From an uncultured Rhodospirillaceae bacterium (GTDB taxonomy: Bacteria > Pseudomonadota > Alphaproteobacteria > Azospirillales > Azospirillaceae): a stretch of DNA of 64,000 nt. The translations under genes and the position numbers were made by a program. The stretch spans positions 70,935-134,934 of the forward strand of contig CALBDS010000032.1 of the NCBI GenBank assembly GCA_937927415.1. The letters run 5' to 3'. Under the pieces are notes generated by a model. That model was not told the origin of the DNA. It did no database searches and saw only the letters and a program-made list of their open reading frames with translations. Positions 1 through 10,549 of the stretch are shown one piece after another (within the stretch, counting starts at the first letter, position 1; every line of letters starts with the position of its first letter).

Positions 1-72
1 ACGTTCGGCGAGCCAGATGGCGATGGCAATGACCACCGCCACCTTGGCCATGAACCACAGGGCGCGGATCAT
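1..72 (-). CDS. hemY: HemY N-terminus (partial, runs off window)
   Basis: Only the first 24 codons are present. They encode a hydrophobic N-terminal segment beginning MIRALWFMAKVAVV and ending WLAER, which matches the first membrane helix of HemY-type proteins (TPR-containing inner-membrane proteins linked to haem synthesis genes). The start codon overlaps the stop of the upstream mitofilin-like gene in an ATGA arrangement, so the two are probably translated together. Position at the end of hemC-hemD-mitofilin is the usual place for hemY in alphaproteobacteria. The identification rests on context plus this short stretch. Confidence 0.75.
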   Translation of the reverse strand, partial: MIRALWFMAKVAVVIAIAIWLAER

Positions 73-2132
73 TGGGCCACCGCCTGGCCCTTGGCGGCCG
101 CGTTGAGAAGGGCGATGGAGCGGTCGGTCAGGGTCTTGCCGGCGGCGTCGGCGCCCAGACGGGCCTTGGCGTCGGCCAGCCAGCCGGCGGCGGCCTGGGC
201 GGCGGGGCCGGTCAGGGCCGACAGTTCGCTGACCGCACCCGTCAGGTTCCCCTGGCGGACGGCGGCTTCGGCGCGGGCGGTCACGGCTTCGGCGGTGTCG
301 CCGACGATGCCGCCGCCCTGGCGGCGGACGGTGACCAGGGTGGACAGGGTGCCGGTGACCTGATCGACCCAGGTGGCACCGCTGCCCTTGATGTCGGCCT
401 TGACGATCTCATCGGCCAGCGGGCCGAAACGGTCGGCAAGCTGGGTGCGGGTGGGCACGCCCTTGCCCGCCAGCGGGGCCAGGGTGTCGAGCGCCTGGAC
501 CACGGCGGCATCGCTGCCGGCGACGGCGCGGGCGGTCTTCAACTCCGCCTCGAACGGCTGGCCGGTGGCGACGGTGGCGCTCAACTGACCGGCGGCGAGC
601 ACCAGCGACTGGGCCTGAGCCTGGGCGTTGGCGATCTTCTGCACGGTGTCGGCGAGGGAGGCGACCTCGCCCTTCACGCCCGACACCTCTTGCTGGACCT
701 GTTCGGCGGCCTGGGCGGCGGCACCGGCGGTCTTGGCGGCGGCGGCGACCTGGGCCGGGTCAACGGCGGGGCGCTGCTCCAGTGCGGCCAGACGCCCGGC
801 GAGGGCGGCCACCTGCGCATCCGCAGCCCCGCCCGAGGGGGCGGCGCTGGTGGTGACGGAGGCGGTCGGCTGGGCGGCCACCTTCTTTTCCACGGCGTCG
901 AGGCGGGCGGTCAGGGCCGCGGTGTCGCCCGACGGCGCGGCGGCGGCGGGGCGCTGTTCCAGCTTGCCCACCCGTTCGGCCAGTTGCTGGATCTGGGTGC
1001 GCAGGGCGGAATCGGCGGCCGGCGCCGGGGCGGCGGCGGGCTGCGGCCAGCCGGGCACCTTGGGACCCCAGAAGGGTTCCGACAGGGCGGCGGCACCGAC
1101 GATCAGAGCCGCCAGCGACACCACGGTGGCGAAACCGGCGCCGCTGGCCCGCTGCTCCACCACCACCGGCGCGGGGGTGTAGGTGGAATAGGAGCTTCCC
1201 GCCGGCTTGTCGCCCGGCTTGGATGCCTCCGGCTTCGGCGCATCGCTCTTGGCCGGTTCGCTCTTGGACGGGGCGGCGGCGGATGCGGCGGGCTTGGTGT
1301 CCGCCGGCTTCGCGCCCGCAGGGGCGGCGGCGGCCGGGGTTCCCGGCTTGGGCGTGTCGGCGGGCTTGGGCGTGCCGGCCACGCTGGTGGGGGCGGCGGG
1401 CTTCACCTCGGCCGGCTTGGCCGCGTCGGCGGCCTTGGCCGGGGGCGGGGGCACGGGTTTCGCCGCTTCCGGCTTGGGCGTGTCGGCGACGCTGACCGGC
1501 TTCGCCTCGGCCGGCTTCACATCCGCGGGCTTGGTGCCGGATGCTGCGGGCGGCGGGGTGACCACGGTCTTGGGCGTGTCGGCGACCGAGGTCGGCGGCA
1601 CCGGGGTGCCGGTGGGCTTCACCTCGGCGGGTTTCACGATCTCGCCGGGCTTGGGCGTTTCGGCGGTGCTGACCGGCTTCCCGTCCGCGGGCTTCGGCTC
1701 GGCGGCTTTGGCGGCATCAGCCTTCGCGGGTTCGGTCTTCGCGGGTTCGGTCTTGGTGGAATCCGGCGCCTTGGCGGCAGCCGGCTTTTCCTCGGGCGTC
1801 TTCATCGGTGCGGCCTTCCCATCGGCGGCTTTGGCCTCGGTTGCGGAACGGTCTTCGGCGGGGGTGGCGGCTTCCAGGTCCGCCTCGTCCAGTTTGATCC
1901 GGAGCTTTGCGGCGGTCGCGCGCAGATCGGCGTGGCGGGACAGCGGGATGGCGCCCCGCTTCTTCCAGCCCTGCACCGTCGTGACCGGGGTTTTCAGCTT
2001 GTTGGCCATGGGCCGGATGCCGCCGAATCGCTGGATGATGCGCTCGGTGGCGGTCATGGAGGAAGCGGACCCTTCCGCCGTCTGGGCGTCGGGTTCGGCT
2101 TCGGGGGTGTCGGAGCCTGGACGAAAGGTCAT
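69..2132 (-). CDS. Mitofilin-like inner-membrane protein with N-terminal HTH-like domain
   Basis: 687 residues. Residues about 28-90 form a small domain containing FGGIRPMANKLKTPVTTVQGW, the signature of the helix-turn-helix-like 'carph-isopro' family. A long low-complexity Lys/Pro/Ala region follows, with repeated KPA and DTPKP units. One membrane helix (around ATVVSLAALIVGAA) comes next, then an Ala/Gln-rich coiled coil with repeated LEQRPA heptads, and a C-terminal helical domain as in COG4223/mitofilin (MICOS Mic60-like) proteins. The family shapes inner-membrane architecture and is commonly encoded between hemD and hemY, as here. ATG at 2132 is chosen because AAGG lies about eight bases upstream; an ATG at residue 26 is an alternative start. 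The HTH-like domain on a membrane protein is odd. Confidence 0.8.
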   Translation of the reverse strand: MTFRPGSDTPEAEPDAQTAEGSASSMTATERIIQRFGGIRPMANKLKTPVTTVQGWKKRGAIPLSRHADLRATAAKLRIKLDEADLEAATPAEDRSATEAKAADGKAAPMKTPEEKPAAAKAPDSTKTEPAKTEPAKADAAKAAEPKPADGKPVSTAETPKPGEIVKPAEVKPTGTPVPPTSVADTPKTVVTPPPAASGTKPADVKPAEAKPVSVADTPKPEAAKPVPPPPAKAADAAKPAEVKPAAPTSVAGTPKPADTPKPGTPAAAAPAGAKPADTKPAASAAAPSKSEPAKSDAPKPEASKPGDKPAGSSYSTYTPAPVVVEQRASGAGFATVVSLAALIVGAAALSEPFWGPKVPGWPQPAAAPAPAADSALRTQIQQLAERVGKLEQRPAAAAPSGDTAALTARLDAVEKKVAAQPTASVTTSAAPSGGAADAQVAALAGRLAALEQRPAVDPAQVAAAAKTAGAAAQAAEQVQQEVSGVKGEVASLADTVQKIANAQAQAQSLVLAAGQLSATVATGQPFEAELKTARAVAGSDAAVVQALDTLAPLAGKGVPTRTQLADRFGPLADEIVKADIKGSGATWVDQVTGTLSTLVTVRRQGGGIVGDTAEAVTARAEAAVRQGNLTGAVSELSALTGPAAQAAAGWLADAKARLGADAAGKTLTDRSIALLNAAAKGQAVAQ

Positions 2133-2268
2133 GGAAAGCCTTCTTGGTCGCTTTTCTCGGGTCTGGAAGCCGGTTGTGTCGGTCGTGACCTTCTTGTTTG
2201 CGCGTGTGAACGGTGACAGGCAAAAACGGCCCGCACCGCCGCTCCCGATCCGTCGGACAGCGGATCTG

Positions 2269-3036
2269 TCAGACGGGGGCGAGAAGGGCGAGCAAGGCAT
2301 CCTGATCGGGCCGCGCCGCCACCTGTACGCTTCGCCAGGACACCGGCCCTGAGGGGGACGTACACACGGCCTCCGCGACCGCGGGGCTGAGGCAGTACGC
2401 ATCCACCGTACGGCAACGGGAGGTGAGTCCTGCTTCGGCCACCAAACTAACAAACGAACGGGCGGTACGGGGAGAGAAAATCAACACGCCGTCCAGCCGA
2501 TGATCCGGTTGCGCACCCGTCAGGGCGGCGGCGGTGGCGGCGGTCAGGGTGCGGGCCGGGCGGGCATCGTACAGCGATACCCGCCGCACGCTGAAACCCT
2601 GTCCCGCCAACAGCCCGGACAGGTCGCCGGCCACCGTGGTTCCTGCGACATGAAGCAGCACCCCGGCCGCTGGATCCAGGGTCCGGGCGGCCAGGGCGGC
2701 CAGGGCGTTCACGTCGCCGGCGGCACTGTCCACATCCTGGAAACCGGCCGCCCGCGCGGCGGCGGCGGTGGCGTTTCCCACCGCCAGGACCGGGCGGTCC
2801 CGCCGGGGTGTACGTCTGGCATAGGCACGTACACCGTTGGCGCTGGTGAACAGCAGCGCCTGTACGTCTTCGATGGCGGGAGGCGGGCCGTCCAGCCACA
2901 CCATGTCCAGCATCGGTTCCACCAGCGGGACGAATCCCGCGGCGGCCAGCCGGGCGGCCAGGGGGGCCGCATCCTCCGCCGGGCGGGTGATGAGCAGCCG
3001 GCGGCCCGGCCCGGCGGCGGGGGCGCTGCCGGTCAC
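2269..3036 (-). CDS. hemD: Uroporphyrinogen-III synthase
   Basis: 255 residues. It cyclises hydroxymethylbilane to uroporphyrinogen III in the cytoplasm. The N-terminus (RRLLITRPAEDAAPLAARL) and the FTSANGVRAYARR segment are typical HemD motifs, and length is normal. The proposed GTG start overlaps the hemC stop (GTGA), giving tight coupling of consecutive pathway enzymes. An in-frame reading through the whole of hemC exists upstream but it has no protein-like sequence and is ignored. HemD proteins diverge strongly, so assignment leans on position after hemC as well as on these motifs. Confidence 0.88.
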   Translation of the reverse strand: MTGSAPAAGPGRRLLITRPAEDAAPLAARLAAAGFVPLVEPMLDMVWLDGPPPAIEDVQALLFTSANGVRAYARRTPRRDRPVLAVGNATAAAARAAGFQDVDSAAGDVNALAALAARTLDPAAGVLLHVAGTTVAGDLSGLLAGQGFSVRRVSLYDARPARTLTAATAAALTGAQPDHRLDGVLIFSPRTARSFVSLVAEAGLTSRCRTVDAYCLSPAVAEAVCTSPSGPVSWRSVQVAARPDQDALLALLAPV

Positions 3037-3959
3037 GGCAGGAAGAAACCGGCCGGCAGCAGCGCCTTGATCTCGGCGCCGGCATCGGCCCCCATGGCGG
3101 CCCCGTCCGGCGCCGGGCCGGTGCGCTGCGCCCGGAACACCTGCCGCCCGTCGGTGGACAGCACCTTGGCGTCCAGCGTCAGGGTGCCGCCGTCCAGCCG
3201 GGCCAGGGCCGCGATGGGCGTGCGGCACGAACCGTCCAGGGCGGCCAGCAGGGCGCGTTCGGCCGTCACCCGCTGGGCGGTGTCGGGGCAGTGCAGCGCC
3301 TGGAGATAGCCGCGGGTGCGGTCGTCGCCGCTGCGGATTTCGATGCCGATGGCGCCCTGGGCCACGGCGGGCAGCATCTCGTCCGGCTCGAACACGGCGG
3401 TGATGCGGTCGGCCATTCCCAGACGGCGCAGCCCGGCGAGCGCCAGCAGGGTGGCGTCCACCTCGCCCGCCTCCAGCTTGGACAGGCGGGTCTGCACGTT
3501 GCCGCGCAAGGGCACGACGGTCAGGTCGGGGCGGCGCTCCAGAATCTGTGCCTGCCGCCGCAGCCCCGCCGTGCCGATCACCGACCCGGCGGGCAGGCTG
3601 TCCAGCCCGGCCCCGGTGCGGGAGAAGAAGGCGTCGCGCGGATCCTCGCGGGGCAGCAGACAGGCGATCTCCAGCCCGTCGGGCAGCCAGGTGGGGACGT
3701 CCTTCATGGAATGGACGGCCAGATCGGCGCGCCCGTCCAGCAGGGCTTCCTCCAACTCTTTGGTGAACAGCCCCTTGCCGCCGGCCTCGGCCAGGGTGCG
3801 GTCGAGGATGCGGTCCCCGGTGGTCTTGAAGACCACGATCTCGATCATGCCGGGGGCGGCCAGTTCGGGATGGGCCGCGGCCAGACGGTCGCGGGTTTCG
3901 TGGGCCTGCGCCAGCGCCAGCGGGCTGCCGCGCGTGCCGATGCGGAGCGGTGTTGTCAT
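3033..3959 (-). CDS. hemC: Hydroxymethylbilane synthase (porphobilinogen deaminase)
   Basis: 308 residues. It polymerises four porphobilinogen molecules into hydroxymethylbilane using a covalently bound dipyrromethane cofactor. Visible family motifs: RIGTRGSPLALAQA at the N-terminus, VHSMKDVPT, FSRTGAGLDSLPAGSVIGTAGLRRQAQ, and DGSCRTPIAA, whose Cys is the cofactor attachment site. Length and start are standard. It is the first gene of the hemC-hemD-mitofilin-hemY run; a palindromic stretch lies just upstream. Confidence 0.97.
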   Translation of the reverse strand: MTTPLRIGTRGSPLALAQAHETRDRLAAAHPELAAPGMIEIVVFKTTGDRILDRTLAEAGGKGLFTKELEEALLDGRADLAVHSMKDVPTWLPDGLEIACLLPREDPRDAFFSRTGAGLDSLPAGSVIGTAGLRRQAQILERRPDLTVVPLRGNVQTRLSKLEAGEVDATLLALAGLRRLGMADRITAVFEPDEMLPAVAQGAIGIEIRSGDDRTRGYLQALHCPDTAQRVTAERALLAALDGSCRTPIAALARLDGGTLTLDAKVLSTDGRQVFRAQRTGPAPDGAAMGADAGAEIKALLPAGFFLP

Positions 3960-3974
3960 GGAATGTGTTTGTAC

Positions 3975-4053
3975 GGCTTCCGCCGCCGCTTTTCAAACGG
4001 CGCCGGAAGCCGCAGGAGGGTTAGAGCGGTTTTCGGTTGACCGGAAACCGCTC
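3975..4053. terminator. Two palindromes between the exported-protein gene and hemC
   Basis: Two inverted repeats lie in this gap. One has arms GGCTTCCG (3975-3982) and CGGAAGCC (4004-4011). The other has arms GAGCGGTTT (4024-4032) and AAACCGCTC (4045-4053) with a second nested pair, CGGT/ACCG. They follow the stop of the upstream minus-strand gene and precede hemC, so a terminator-like or dispersed intergenic palindrome role fits. There is no clear U-tract, so the terminator call is tentative. Confidence 0.45.
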
Positions 4054-4127
4054 CGGCGGCGACTGCCGCCGCGCGGCGCGTGCCGCGTAAGCCCGGCGAG
4101 GGCAAAAACAAAGACCAGACCGTCGGA

Positions 4128-5726
4128 TCACAGCTTGCGCTTGCCGGGGGCGGGGGGCGCGTCCGCCTCCTCGTCGTCCTGCTCGTCGGTGCCCTCGCCG
4201 CCGCCCAGCCCCAGCAGGCCGCTCATGTCGGTGCCGTTCAGCAGAAGCTGGCCCTCGGGGGTGATGTCGATCTTGTAGACGCGGGCGTCCTTGCCCTGCG
4301 CGTCCTTGCCCGGCTGGCCCAGAGCCTGGATCATGGTCAGCCCGGCCAGGGTTTCCTGCTCGTCCTTGGTGGGTTTCTTGCCCTGGGCCGGCTGCAGCGC
4401 CTTGATGGTGTTGTCCAGCCCGGTCAGGGTGACGGTGAAGGCCCCGGTGGTCCCGAACGCCGCCCCCGAGTTGAAGGTGGTGCCGCCGGTGGCAAGCCCG
4501 CTGGTGGCCGGGGTGACCACCGCCAGCTTTTCCAGGCGGATTTCGCTGGCGGCCTGTCCCAGCGCGCCCATCAGCAGGCCGGCGACCAGCGCGCCGGTGC
4601 TGTCGTCGGTCTTGCCCGAGGCGACGGTCAGCGCCTGGGAAAAGGCGTCGGTGGGCAGCTTCAGCGCGGCGATGGACAGGCCGGCGCTGCCGGGCATGAA
4701 ATCGGCCGGACCCGGCGGCGGGACCATGGACAGCCCGTCGTGGTCATAGGCGAACCGCACCGAGGTGCTGGGGCTGTCCAGCCCGTCGATCCCCATGGAC
4801 AGGGTGAAGTTCTTGATGCCGATGCGCATCTTGTCCTTCGGATCGAAGAACGAGGAATCGCCCATGGCGATCTTTACGCCCATCCCGCCGAACAGGCCGC
4901 GGAAATCGGCGGGTGTCAGGGCGGCGGGGGCAGCACCGGTACCAGCGGCGGCGGCGTTGGCCTGCGCCACCTGTCCCAGCTTGCGCGTCTTGTCCAGATC
5001 GACGCGGGTGTAGGTGAAATTGGTGTTCAGCGTGCCGATGGTCGCCAGGGTGGTCCCCGCCTCGTCCTGGACCGACAGGCCGGACACGCCGAAGGCGCCG
5101 GGGCCGCTGTACAGATGGCCGCCGCCGTCGGGCCGCAGGTCCATGGTGCCGGTGATGGCACCCATCTTGACCACCGTCTGGTTCTTGCCGTTGACGCCGG
5201 TCAGGCCGTTCAACGCCAAATTCAGCCCGGTGAGGGTCTGGTAGGCCGGCGACCACACGCCGGAAATGTTCTGGCTGCCGATGGTCAGGGCGCCGTCGGC
5301 GGCGCTTTGGGTGTCGAAGATGGGCATGGAGGCCGGAAGCTGGGCGGTGAACGCTTGGCTGCCATCCGCCTGCGGGCGCAGACGCAGGGTGATGACGCCC
5401 ACGTCCATGCGCGCCCCGTCGTCACCGACGAAGGACAGCGCCGGCCACGTGATCTTGTAAGCATCGCCGTCCGGAACCGCGGTCACCACGCCGGTCCACC
5501 GTGGACCGGCCCCCTGGGTGGTGTGGGGCAGCAGCGCCTTCAACTCGGTTTCCATGCCGGCGGCCAGAGTCTTGGCGCCGGCCTCGTCCACGGTGGTGAT
5601 GGCGGCGGCGGGGGCTGCCGCCGGGGCGGCCGGCACCGGAGCCGTCTGGGCCAGCAGGGGGGATGCCGTCAGCGCCGTGACCAGCAGGGCGGCGGCAAAG
5701 GTCGAACGGGAATGGGAACGGCCCAT
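4128..5726 (-). CDS. Exported protein of unknown function
   Basis: 532 residues. A clear signal peptide is visible (basic start, hydrophobic core FAAALLVTALTASPLLA, then QTAP), followed by a Pro/Ala-rich spacer and a soluble body with many beta-type hydrophobic/Gly repeats (GALTIGSQNISGVW, GAITGTMDLRPDG). The C-terminus is acidic (EDEQDDEEAD-like) and ends with a basic KRKL. The repeated 'measure-like' segments resemble periplasmic DUF945/DUF2125-type proteins, but I cannot assign a family with confidence. It stands alone between the hem operon and the divergent helicase gene. Confidence 0.7.
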   Translation of the reverse strand: MGRSHSRSTFAAALLVTALTASPLLAQTAPVPAAPAAAPAAAITTVDEAGAKTLAAGMETELKALLPHTTQGAGPRWTGVVTAVPDGDAYKITWPALSFVGDDGARMDVGVITLRLRPQADGSQAFTAQLPASMPIFDTQSAADGALTIGSQNISGVWSPAYQTLTGLNLALNGLTGVNGKNQTVVKMGAITGTMDLRPDGGGHLYSGPGAFGVSGLSVQDEAGTTLATIGTLNTNFTYTRVDLDKTRKLGQVAQANAAAAGTGAAPAALTPADFRGLFGGMGVKIAMGDSSFFDPKDKMRIGIKNFTLSMGIDGLDSPSTSVRFAYDHDGLSMVPPPGPADFMPGSAGLSIAALKLPTDAFSQALTVASGKTDDSTGALVAGLLMGALGQAASEIRLEKLAVVTPATSGLATGGTTFNSGAAFGTTGAFTVTLTGLDNTIKALQPAQGKKPTKDEQETLAGLTMIQALGQPGKDAQGKDARVYKIDITPEGQLLLNGTDMSGLLGLGGGEGTDEQDDEEADAPPAPGKRKL

Positions 5727-5896
5727 GGTTGTCTCAGGCTCCGGTTGTTTGGGCGTCGGGTTGTTGTTCTGAAAAGAAATGACACCGTGGTCCCGACTTT
5801 CCCACGTTCCGGCCTTTGCGTCTATTGGCCCGAATGATACCCATTCCGGTCAAGGCGGTGCTTGCAAAACAGCGCGGTCCTGCCGATTCTCTACCC

Positions 5897-8443
<2,547 letters not shown>

Positions 8444-8491
8444 GGTCCGCCGGGGGCGGTCCCAAGGCCGGGATCGGGCGGCCGGTCGAAT

Positions 8492-8700
8492 CCCCCTCTC
8501 CCGCCCCGGGAGAGGGTCGGGGTGAGGGCCGATTGTCGCGGATAAGCCCGACAATCGAGCCGTCAGGCTCTCGAAACCTCAGATTTGGAGTTGCTTCGCA
8601 ACGGATGTCGGGCTTATCGCGCGACATCCGGCCCTCACCCGGCCCTTCGGGCCACCCTCTCCCCGGCGGGGCGAGGGGAGCTGTCCCGGTTCGTTAACCC
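8492..8700. repeat. Palindromic intergenic repeat element, copy A
   Basis: About 209 bp filling the gap between the helicase gene and trpS. Outer arms are CTCTCCCG/GGGAGAG-type and GGTGAGGGCC (8521) pairing with GGCCCTCACC (about 8630). Inner arms GGATAAGCCCGACA and TGTCGGGCTTATC also pair. The core (8557-8605) holds a GAGCC/GGCTC hairpin and a TTGC/GCAA hairpin. A second copy lies at 22668-22862. The gene-free stretch 8444-8812 is essentially this element; I see nothing else in it. Confidence 0.8.
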
Positions 8701-8812
8701 GAGGTCGTTGCCTTGCGAACATCACCCCCGGCTTGACCGCCGGGAGCGGGGGGGATAACACGGGGGCTTCGCGTTTGTTTCGTCCAGACCCCGTGACTTG
8801 CGAGGCGTTCCC

Positions 8813-9811
8813 GTGAACCGCATCTTTTCCGGCATGCAGCCGACCCGGCAGCTTCATCTCGGCAATTATCTCGGGGCGCTGCGCAATTGGGTGGCGCTTC
8901 AGGATCAGTACGAATGCGTCTTCTGCGTGGTGGATCTGCACGCGCTGACCATCACCCAGGAGCCGGAGGTCCTGCGCAACAACATCCGCGAGGTTACCGC
9001 CGCCTACATCGCCGCCGGCATCGACCCGCAGAAGAACATCCTGTTCAACCAGTCCTTCGTGCCCGCCCATTCGGAACTGGCGTGGATCCTGTCGTGCTAC
9101 ACGCCGCTGGGCTGGCTGAACCGCATGACCCAGTTCAAGGAAAAGGCCGGCAAGCAGAAGGATCAGGCCAATCTGGGTCTTTATTCCTATCCCGTGCTGA
9201 TGGCCGCCGACATCCTGCTCTACAAGGCCACCCACGTGCCGGTGGGCGAGGACCAGAAGCAGCACCTGGAGCTGGCCCGCGACATCGCCGGGGCCTTCAA
9301 CCGCCATTACGGGGTGGATTATTTCCCCCTGCCCGAGCCGCAGATCCTGGGCGAGGCCACCCGCGTCATGTCGCTGCGTGACGGCCGGAAGAAGATGAGC
9401 AAGTCCGACGAGTCGGAATACTCGCGCATCAACATGACCGACGACGCCGACACCATCGCCCAGAAGATCCGCAAGGCCAAGACCGACCCCGAACCCCTGC
9501 CGGAAACGGTGGAGGCGCTGGAAGCCCGGCCGGAAGCCGCCAATCTGGTCACCATCTACGCCGCCCTGGCCGGGGAAAGTCGGGAAAAGGTGCTGGCGTC
9601 GTTCGCCGGTGCCCAGTTCTCCGGCTTCAAGACGGCGCTGGTCGATCTGGCGGTGGACAAGCTGGCCCCCATCACCCGCCGCATGAACGAACTGATGGCC
9701 GACAAGGGCGAGATCGACCGGCTGCTGCGCCAGGGTGGTGAGCGCGCCGCCGCGATTGGCGAACGCCATCTGACGGAGGTCAAGGACATCCTCGGCCTGC
9801 TGCGCCCCTGA
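8813..9811 (+). CDS. trpS: Tryptophan--tRNA ligase
   Basis: 332 residues, a normal length. The class I signature is visible as HLGNYLGAL (HIGH equivalent) and KKMSKSDES (KMSKS loop). The intervening segments FKEKAGKQ and YPVLMAADILLYKATHVPVGEDQKQH are highly characteristic of bacterial TrpS. GTG at 8813 is preferred because the protein then starts MNRIFSGMQPT, the usual TrpS N-terminus, with a GAGG-like sequence upstream; a TTG five codons earlier is the alternative. It charges tRNA-Trp in the cytoplasm. Confidence 0.97.
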   Translation: MNRIFSGMQPTRQLHLGNYLGALRNWVALQDQYECVFCVVDLHALTITQEPEVLRNNIREVTAAYIAAGIDPQKNILFNQSFVPAHSELAWILSCYTPLGWLNRMTQFKEKAGKQKDQANLGLYSYPVLMAADILLYKATHVPVGEDQKQHLELARDIAGAFNRHYGVDYFPLPEPQILGEATRVMSLRDGRKKMSKSDESEYSRINMTDDADTIAQKIRKAKTDPEPLPETVEALEARPEAANLVTIYAALAGESREKVLASFAGAQFSGFKTALVDLAVDKLAPITRRMNELMADKGEIDRLLRQGGERAAAIGERHLTEVKDILGLLRP

Positions 9812-9845
9812 CGGCCTGCTTTCGTCTGATAGAAGGACCGCATCC

Positions 9846-10466
9846 ATGACAGCCCCCCCCGTTCTGTTGACGGGTTTTGAGCCGTTCGACGGGGGGAGCG
9901 TCAACCCGACCGCCCTGCTGATGGAGCGCATGGCGGCGGTGGAGGGGGTGGCGACCGCGGTCCTGCCGGTGGAGTACGGCACCTGCGCCGCCGCCTTCCG
10001 TGCGGCGGTGGCGCAGCACCAGCCCATGGCCGCCCTGTGCTTCGGCATGGCCGCGCGCAGCGATTTCCTGCTGGTGGAACAGATCGCCTGGAACCGCGAC
10101 GAAAGCGACCGGCCCGACAACGCCGGGGTGGTCCGGCCCGGCGACATCATCGCCGAGGACGGCCCCACCGCCTATGGCACCGGGATGCCGGTGCGCTTTC
10201 TGGTCCGCACCCTGGCCATGGCCGGGCTGCCGGTGGCGATGAGCGAGCATGCCGGCGGCTTCGTCTGCAACCACCTGTTCTATCAGGTCCGCCATTGGAT
10301 CGAGACGGAGGGGCTGGACCTGCCCATGGCCTTTCTCCACGTGCCGCCGCTGCCCGAGCAGGTGGCGGGGGAGGCCGGGCGCCGCGGCTTGTCGCTGGAC
10401 CGGCTGGAAGCCGGGGCCATGGCCCTGGTCACCACCCTGCGCCAAGCCCTGACCGGGGAATCATGA
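9846..10466 (+). CDS. pcp: Pyroglutamyl-peptidase I family (peptidase C15)
   Basis: 206 residues. It is predicted to remove N-terminal pyroglutamate from peptides. The N-terminal TGFEPFDGGSVNPT motif is diagnostic. The catalytic triad can be placed: Glu in FLLVEQIAWN, Cys in GGFVCNHLFY, His in FLHVPPLP. A good AGAAGGA ribosome-binding site precedes the ATG. It begins 34 bp after trpS and may share its transcript. The segment around the Glu (MAARSDFLLVEQ) differs from the usual GGR-type sequence, so substrate preference might differ. Confidence 0.88.
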   Translation: MTAPPVLLTGFEPFDGGSVNPTALLMERMAAVEGVATAVLPVEYGTCAAAFRAAVAQHQPMAALCFGMAARSDFLLVEQIAWNRDESDRPDNAGVVRPGDIIAEDGPTAYGTGMPVRFLVRTLAMAGLPVAMSEHAGGFVCNHLFYQVRHWIETEGLDLPMAFLHVPPLPEQVAGEAGRRGLSLDRLEAGAMALVTTLRQALTGES

Positions 10467-10549
10467 AAAGGTAATACATCTGTGGCAAGGCGTGCGCCTT
10501 GTCCCCCGGCATGTTTTCCCGGTAGAATTCTTCAGCGTGTCCTGCCGTG

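Noticed and set aside
72..2216. Plus-strand Gly/Arg-rich frame antisense to the mitofilin-like gene
   Set aside because: Composition is an artefact of the Lys/Pro/Ala repeats on the other strand.
2269..3996. Apparent 575-residue hemC-hemD fusion
   Set aside because: The frame passes through hemC out of register; only the last 255 residues are HemD. The two genes are separate with a GTGA overlap.
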